A stretch of DNA of 45,336 nucleotides. It comes from an uncultured Lachnospiraceae bacterium. GTDB lineage: Bacteria; Bacillota; Clostridia; Lachnospirales; Lachnospiraceae. Below, piece after piece: positions 42,251-45,336 of this stretch (positions are counted from its first letter, which is position 1; each line of letters begins with the position of its first letter). The stretch is from contig CAJUJG010000027.1 of the NCBI GenBank assembly GCA_910586715.1, positions 1 to 45,336 of the forward strand, read 5' to 3'. The notes under the pieces are model-generated. The model made no database searches and was not told the origin of the DNA. It worked only from the letters and a program-made list of their open reading frames with translations. A program made the translations under genes and the position numbers.

Positions 42251-42877
42251 ATGCCTGACATGAAAAAATACGATTTGATTTTGGACGCGCTCCAAAAGCT
42301 TTTGGAGGAAAAGACAATTCAGAATATATCCGTCAGTGAAATTGCACAGAGAGCAGGAATCGGAAAGGGAAGCATTTACTATTACTTTCCGTCAAAGGAT
42401 GCCGTTTTGGACGCACTGATTGAGCGAAGCTATGAAAAACCGTTGCTGACGGCAAAAAACCTGACCATGCAGACGGACATTCCGCCGTTTACGCGTATGG
42501 CAATGCTTTTCCAGGCGTGTCAAAGTTCTTCGGTATTTATTAAACAAAACAGCACGTCCTCCGATGCCGAAAGCGCGCAAAAATTCGCCTTTCTGCATCA
42601 TAAGTACCTGTCCCATGTGATTTCCAAGCTCAAACCCGCCCTGACGCAAATCATTAAACAAGGAATTGAAAGCGGTGAAATTCGGTTCGATTATCCCAGT
42701 GCGCTTGCGGAAATCGTATTGATTGTGCTTGCCGTAAAGTTTGACAATTCCCTTTTGCCCTCCACACCACAGGAAACGGAAGAAACGCTGCGCGGGCTGG
42801 TTGCACTGCTCGAAAAGGGCACAGACGTCGCTTCAGGAACGCTCAGTTATCTGACTTTAGCGCCTTATATTTCATAA
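42251..42877 (+). CDS. TetR/AcrR-family regulator divergent from the condensation-domain cluster
   Basis: A 208-residue TetR protein. The helix-turn-helix spans about residues 7-52 (ISVSEIAQRAGIGKGSIYYY then FPSKDAVLDALI). The C-terminal part is a helical ligand domain (ALTQIIKQGIESGEIRFD). GAAAGGTGG lies upstream of the ATG. It is read away from the SCP2-like gene, and the palindromes at 42056 and 42101 lie between them, so it probably represses the biosynthetic cluster and perhaps itself. Its effector could be a substrate or product of the cluster. Confidence 0.9.
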   Translation: MPDMKKYDLILDALQKLLEEKTIQNISVSEIAQRAGIGKGSIYYYFPSKDAVLDALIERSYEKPLLTAKNLTMQTDIPPFTRMAMLFQACQSSSVFIKQNSTSSDAESAQKFAFLHHKYLSHVISKLKPALTQIIKQGIESGEIRFDYPSALAEIVLIVLAVKFDNSLLPSTPQETEETLRGLVALLEKGTDVASGTLSYLTLAPYIS

Positions 42878-42905
42878 AAAGATAAGTACCAGCACAAGCA
42901 TCCAG

Positions 42906-42928
42906 CAAAAAGCTTCGCTTTTTGTTTC
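42906..42928 (+). terminator. Terminator of the TetR gene
   Basis: CAAAAAGC-TTC-GCTTTTTG followed by TTTC, 28 bases after the stop on the plus strand. Confidence 0.7.
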
Positions 42929-42962
42929 AATATTTTACGTTATTGTAATTTCCTAATAAAGC

Positions 42963-43020
42963 AAAATAAAACACCCATGCGTGACCGTTTTTGGTCTTGA
43001 CATGAGTGTTTTGTTTTATT
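42963..43020. terminator. Bidirectional terminator between the TetR and MscS genes
   Basis: A long hairpin with AAAATAAAACAC / GTGTTTTGTTTTATT outer arms and an inner GACC-gttttt-GGTC stem. The A/T-rich arms give a T-tract in both directions, so it can serve the convergent genes on both sides. Confidence 0.75.
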
Positions 43021-43029
43021 CTTTCCGTG

Positions 43030-43923
43030 TCAGTCTTTTATATCAGAAGCTTTCATATGCACGTCAATCTGCGCAAACGGTATCTCAATCTGCGCCGCGT
43101 CCAGTGCAAGCTTTGCGTTTTCAAGAAGCCGCCACCGCACATCCCAATATTTGGCATTTTCGCAAAAACAACGCATTCCAAGCACCACGGCGCTGTCCGC
43201 AAGGTCATCTACAAACACCTGCACAGGTTCCGTGCTCATCACGTCCGCGTCCTGCTCCAGCACAGCAAGCAGCGCCTGCTTTGCCGCCTTAATATCCGCA
43301 TCATAGGCAATCCCGATTTTTAAATCCACACGCCGAAACGGTGCATAGGACGCATTGGTGATTGCGTTGTTTGCAAGACTGCCGTTTGGAAGCACGACTG
43401 TTTTTCCGTCGGGCGTCTCAAACCGCGAATAAAATATACCGATTTCCTTGACCGTCCCTTCCGTACCGTGACCCGACTCCGCAATATAGTCCCCGACCTT
43501 AAAGGGTTTAAGCATTAAAATCAGCACACCGCCCGCAAGGTTGCTTAAGCTTCCCTGCAATGCAAGACCAACCGTAACGCCCGCAGAGCCTACCAAAGCA
43601 ACCACACCCGTCGCGTCAAATCCGAAATTTCCCGCAATCATAAGAATAAGCAGTCCATACAGCCCCACCTTAATGAGTCCGTCCAAAAACTGTATCACAC
43701 CCGTTTCCGCGCTCGCCCTTTGCAGCGATTTTTTTGTAATCCTGCGCACCAGCTTGATCAATTTTGAACCGACAAAAAACAGCAGTGCGGCAATCAGAAC
43801 CCTGATGCCAAGACCAAACGCTTTCTCCGGAAGTGCGTCCACAAATTGCTCTAACGCACTAAGCTCCCTGCTAATCTGTTCTATATCAATTTCCATATCC
43901 GATGTTACCAGCATACTTCCCAT
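43030..43923 (-). CDS. Small-conductance mechanosensitive channel (MscS family)
   Basis: A 297-residue channel that opens on hypo-osmotic stress. Three N-terminal membrane helices end in the pore-lining TM3 with the family's Gly/Ala pattern (VGSAGVTVGLALQGSLSNLA near 115-135). The beta domain follows (PFKVGDYIAE, GTVKEIGIFYSRF, VVLPNGSLANNAITN) and a C-terminal alpha/beta domain ends near residue 285. The N-terminus may begin at one of three nearby ATGs, none with a strong ribosome binding site; the first is listed. It is 14 bases downstream of the DUF1015 gene. Confidence 0.92.
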   Translation of the reverse strand: MGSMLVTSDMEIDIEQISRELSALEQFVDALPEKAFGLGIRVLIAALLFFVGSKLIKLVRRITKKSLQRASAETGVIQFLDGLIKVGLYGLLILMIAGNFGFDATGVVALVGSAGVTVGLALQGSLSNLAGGVLILMLKPFKVGDYIAESGHGTEGTVKEIGIFYSRFETPDGKTVVLPNGSLANNAITNASYAPFRRVDLKIGIAYDADIKAAKQALLAVLEQDADVMSTEPVQVFVDDLADSAVVLGMRCFCENAKYWDVRWRLLENAKLALDAAQIEIPFAQIDVHMKASDIKD

Positions 43924-43937
43924 CTCATTTCTATAAT

Positions 43938-45185
43938 CTATTCATGCGAATCAATTGTATGTATAAAAAGTCCGCTTCGAAGCTTCGGCTCAAACCATGT
44001 GGATTTCGGCGGCATCAAAAGCCCTGCATCGGCAACCGCAAACAACTCCTGTATGGAGGTCGGATACATCGCAAAGGCAACGGCGCAGTCTGTCCGTACA
44101 CGCCGCTCAAGCTCCTCCATTCCCCGAATGCCGCCCACAAAATCAATCCGCTTGTCCGTCTTAGGGTCACCAATACCAAGAATCGGCGCAAGCACGTGAT
44201 TTTGCAGGATTGCCACGTCCAATCCGTCCACGGGGTGTTCGTTTTTGTATGCTTCCTTAATTTTAAGCAGATACCATGTGTCACCGACAAGCATTGCAAC
44301 CTCGCCCTTTGCAGACGGCTTCGTGCACACCTTGTCTGTTTTTACCAGCTCAAAAATTTCTGACACGCGTGTCATAAAATCTGCTTCAGTAAGTCCATTT
44401 AAGTCTTTCACAACGCGGTTGTAATCCATAATCATCAGCTCTTCGTCGGCAAACAGCACGGACAGAAAATAATTGAATTCCTCCGCTCCCGTATAATCCG
44501 GATTTTCCTCCCGTTTCTTTAATCCGACTTTCACGGCGGAAGCGCACCTGTGATGACCGTCCGCAATATAAATCTGCCCAATCTTTGCAAACGCATTCTC
44601 AATTGCCCGAACATCTTCCTCACCGCTGATGCACCATACGCAGTGCGTAATGTTATCCTCCGTCGTAAAGTCATAAAGCGCCTGCTCCTGTTTCGTCCTT
44701 TGAATGATTTCCTTTAACACATCATTTGCCCTGTATGCCAAAAAAATCGGTCCCGTCTGCGCCTTGCAGGTTTCCACATGGCGGATTCGGTCAAGCTCCT
44801 TGTCGGCACGCGTGTTCTCATGCTTTTTTATCACCTGATTTTGGTAATCGTCCACGCTTGCGCACGCCACAATTCCGGTCTGCACACGTCCCTCCATTGT
44901 AAGCTCGTAAATATAATACACAGGCTTGTCCTCCTGCACAAACTCGCCTTTTTCAATCATGCCCCAAAGCAGCTCATGCGCCTTTTCGTATACTTCGTCG
45001 GCGTATGTATCCACACTCTCGTCAAACTGCGTTTCCGCCCTGTCAATATTTAAAAACGACAGCGGATTTCCCTTCACCGCCGCACACGCCTCCTCGCGGT
45101 TGTACACATCATACGGAAGCGCCGCGATTTTGTCCTCGAGTCCTTTGTTTGGTCTGTATGCCTGAAATGGTCTGATTACTGCCAT
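43938..45185 (-). CDS. DUF1015 family protein
   Basis: A 415-residue cytosolic protein of the DUF1015 family. The start MAVIRPFQAYRPNKGLEDKI and AALPYDVY are diagnostic, as is the central IYIADGHHRCASAVKVG, a conserved GHHR motif. The family is often found with serine biosynthesis genes and its function is not settled. GGAGGAT lies upstream of the ATG. It shares a short gap with mscS and is probably read with it. Confidence 0.88.
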   Translation of the reverse strand: MAVIRPFQAYRPNKGLEDKIAALPYDVYNREEACAAVKGNPLSFLNIDRAETQFDESVDTYADEVYEKAHELLWGMIEKGEFVQEDKPVYYIYELTMEGRVQTGIVACASVDDYQNQVIKKHENTRADKELDRIRHVETCKAQTGPIFLAYRANDVLKEIIQRTKQEQALYDFTTEDNITHCVWCISGEEDVRAIENAFAKIGQIYIADGHHRCASAVKVGLKKREENPDYTGAEEFNYFLSVLFADEELMIMDYNRVVKDLNGLTEADFMTRVSEIFELVKTDKVCTKPSAKGEVAMLVGDTWYLLKIKEAYKNEHPVDGLDVAILQNHVLAPILGIGDPKTDKRIDFVGGIRGMEELERRVRTDCAVAFAMYPTSIQELFAVADAGLLMPPKSTWFEPKLRSGLFIHTIDSHE

Positions 45186-45239
45186 AAGATTAATCCTCCT
45201 CTGTTTTTCCTATATCTATTCTACCGTGTTTTCCCTCCT

Positions 45240-45268
45240 TTGACAAGCCGACCTTATCGTGATATAGT
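45240..45268 (+). promoter_or_regulatory. Sigma-A promoter reading out of the window
   Basis: TTGACA (45240-45245), 17-base spacer and TATAGT (45263-45268). A gene should start at or beyond the right edge. A possible AAAGGGG ribosome binding site lies at 45313-45319 with GTG at 45323, but too little is visible to call it. Confidence 0.75.
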
Positions 45269-45336
45269 AAAATTAATTTTATACTGAAGTGAAAAGTTTA
45301 TTTCCACTTTGAAAGGGGCGAAGTGGATTTTAGTCT

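Noticed and set aside
1..45336. CRISPR arrays, tRNA, rRNA, insertion sequences, prophage
   Set aside because: No regularly spaced repeats, no cloverleaf-like sequences, no transposase or integrase motifs were found on reading either strand.

Overview
The window looks like a chromosomal segment of an anaerobic Firmicute of the Lachnospiraceae type (Clostridium cluster XIVa). The evidence is the gene orders cmk-ispH, scpA-scpB and era-yqzL-recO, a sodium-pump decarboxylase operon with a lipoprotein-type gamma subunit, TrpXYZ-type ABC genes, strong GGAGG ribosome binding sites, and a flagellin remnant starting MIIQHNL. No rRNA, tRNA, CRISPR array, insertion sequence or phage gene was seen. Most genes lie on the minus strand. 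The plus strand carries a large acyl-CoA dehydratase activase, a TetR regulator, the flagellin remnant and a promoter at the right edge.

Layout. 1-4191: ispH (cut by the left edge), cmk, a HI0933-type flavoprotein, an RpiR-type regulator and a TetR regulator. 4298-10027: a biotin-dependent Na+-pumping decarboxylase operon, read as CoA-type carboxyltransferase, gamma subunit, biotin carrier, beta subunit and oxaloacetate/pyruvate-type carboxyltransferase. Hairpins fill its wider gaps. 10178-16640: two D-Ala-D-Ala carboxypeptidases, udk, scpB, scpA, a metallophosphoesterase, a CmpB-type membrane protein and rpsU. 16814-24135: a possible small membrane peptide, alaS, a three-gene ABC importer and glyS. 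24185-31915: a lipoprotein, recO, yqzL, era, an M16C metalloprotease split by an in-frame ochre codon, an unknown protein, a sigma-70-like protein without regions 2.4 and 4, and a rhomboid-like membrane protein with a zinc-ribbon tail. 32223-36575: a 1450-residue activase with its own promoter and terminator. 36760-37144: a decayed flagellin gene.

37237-42877 is the most distinctive region. A free-standing AMP-forming ligase, acyl carrier protein and condensation-domain protein are encoded with an alpha/beta hydrolase and an SCP2-like protein, and a divergent TetR gene sits at the upstream end. Palindromes with GACC/GGTC half-sites lie in the divergent promoter and again in front of the ligase gene. 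This reads as a split NRPS-like pathway that activates an acid, loads it on the carrier and joins it to an amine or other nucleophile, plausibly making an acyl amide. 43030-45185 holds an MscS channel and a DUF1015 protein, and the right edge holds a sigma-A promoter for a gene outside the window.

All functions are read from motifs and gene order. No database search was run.
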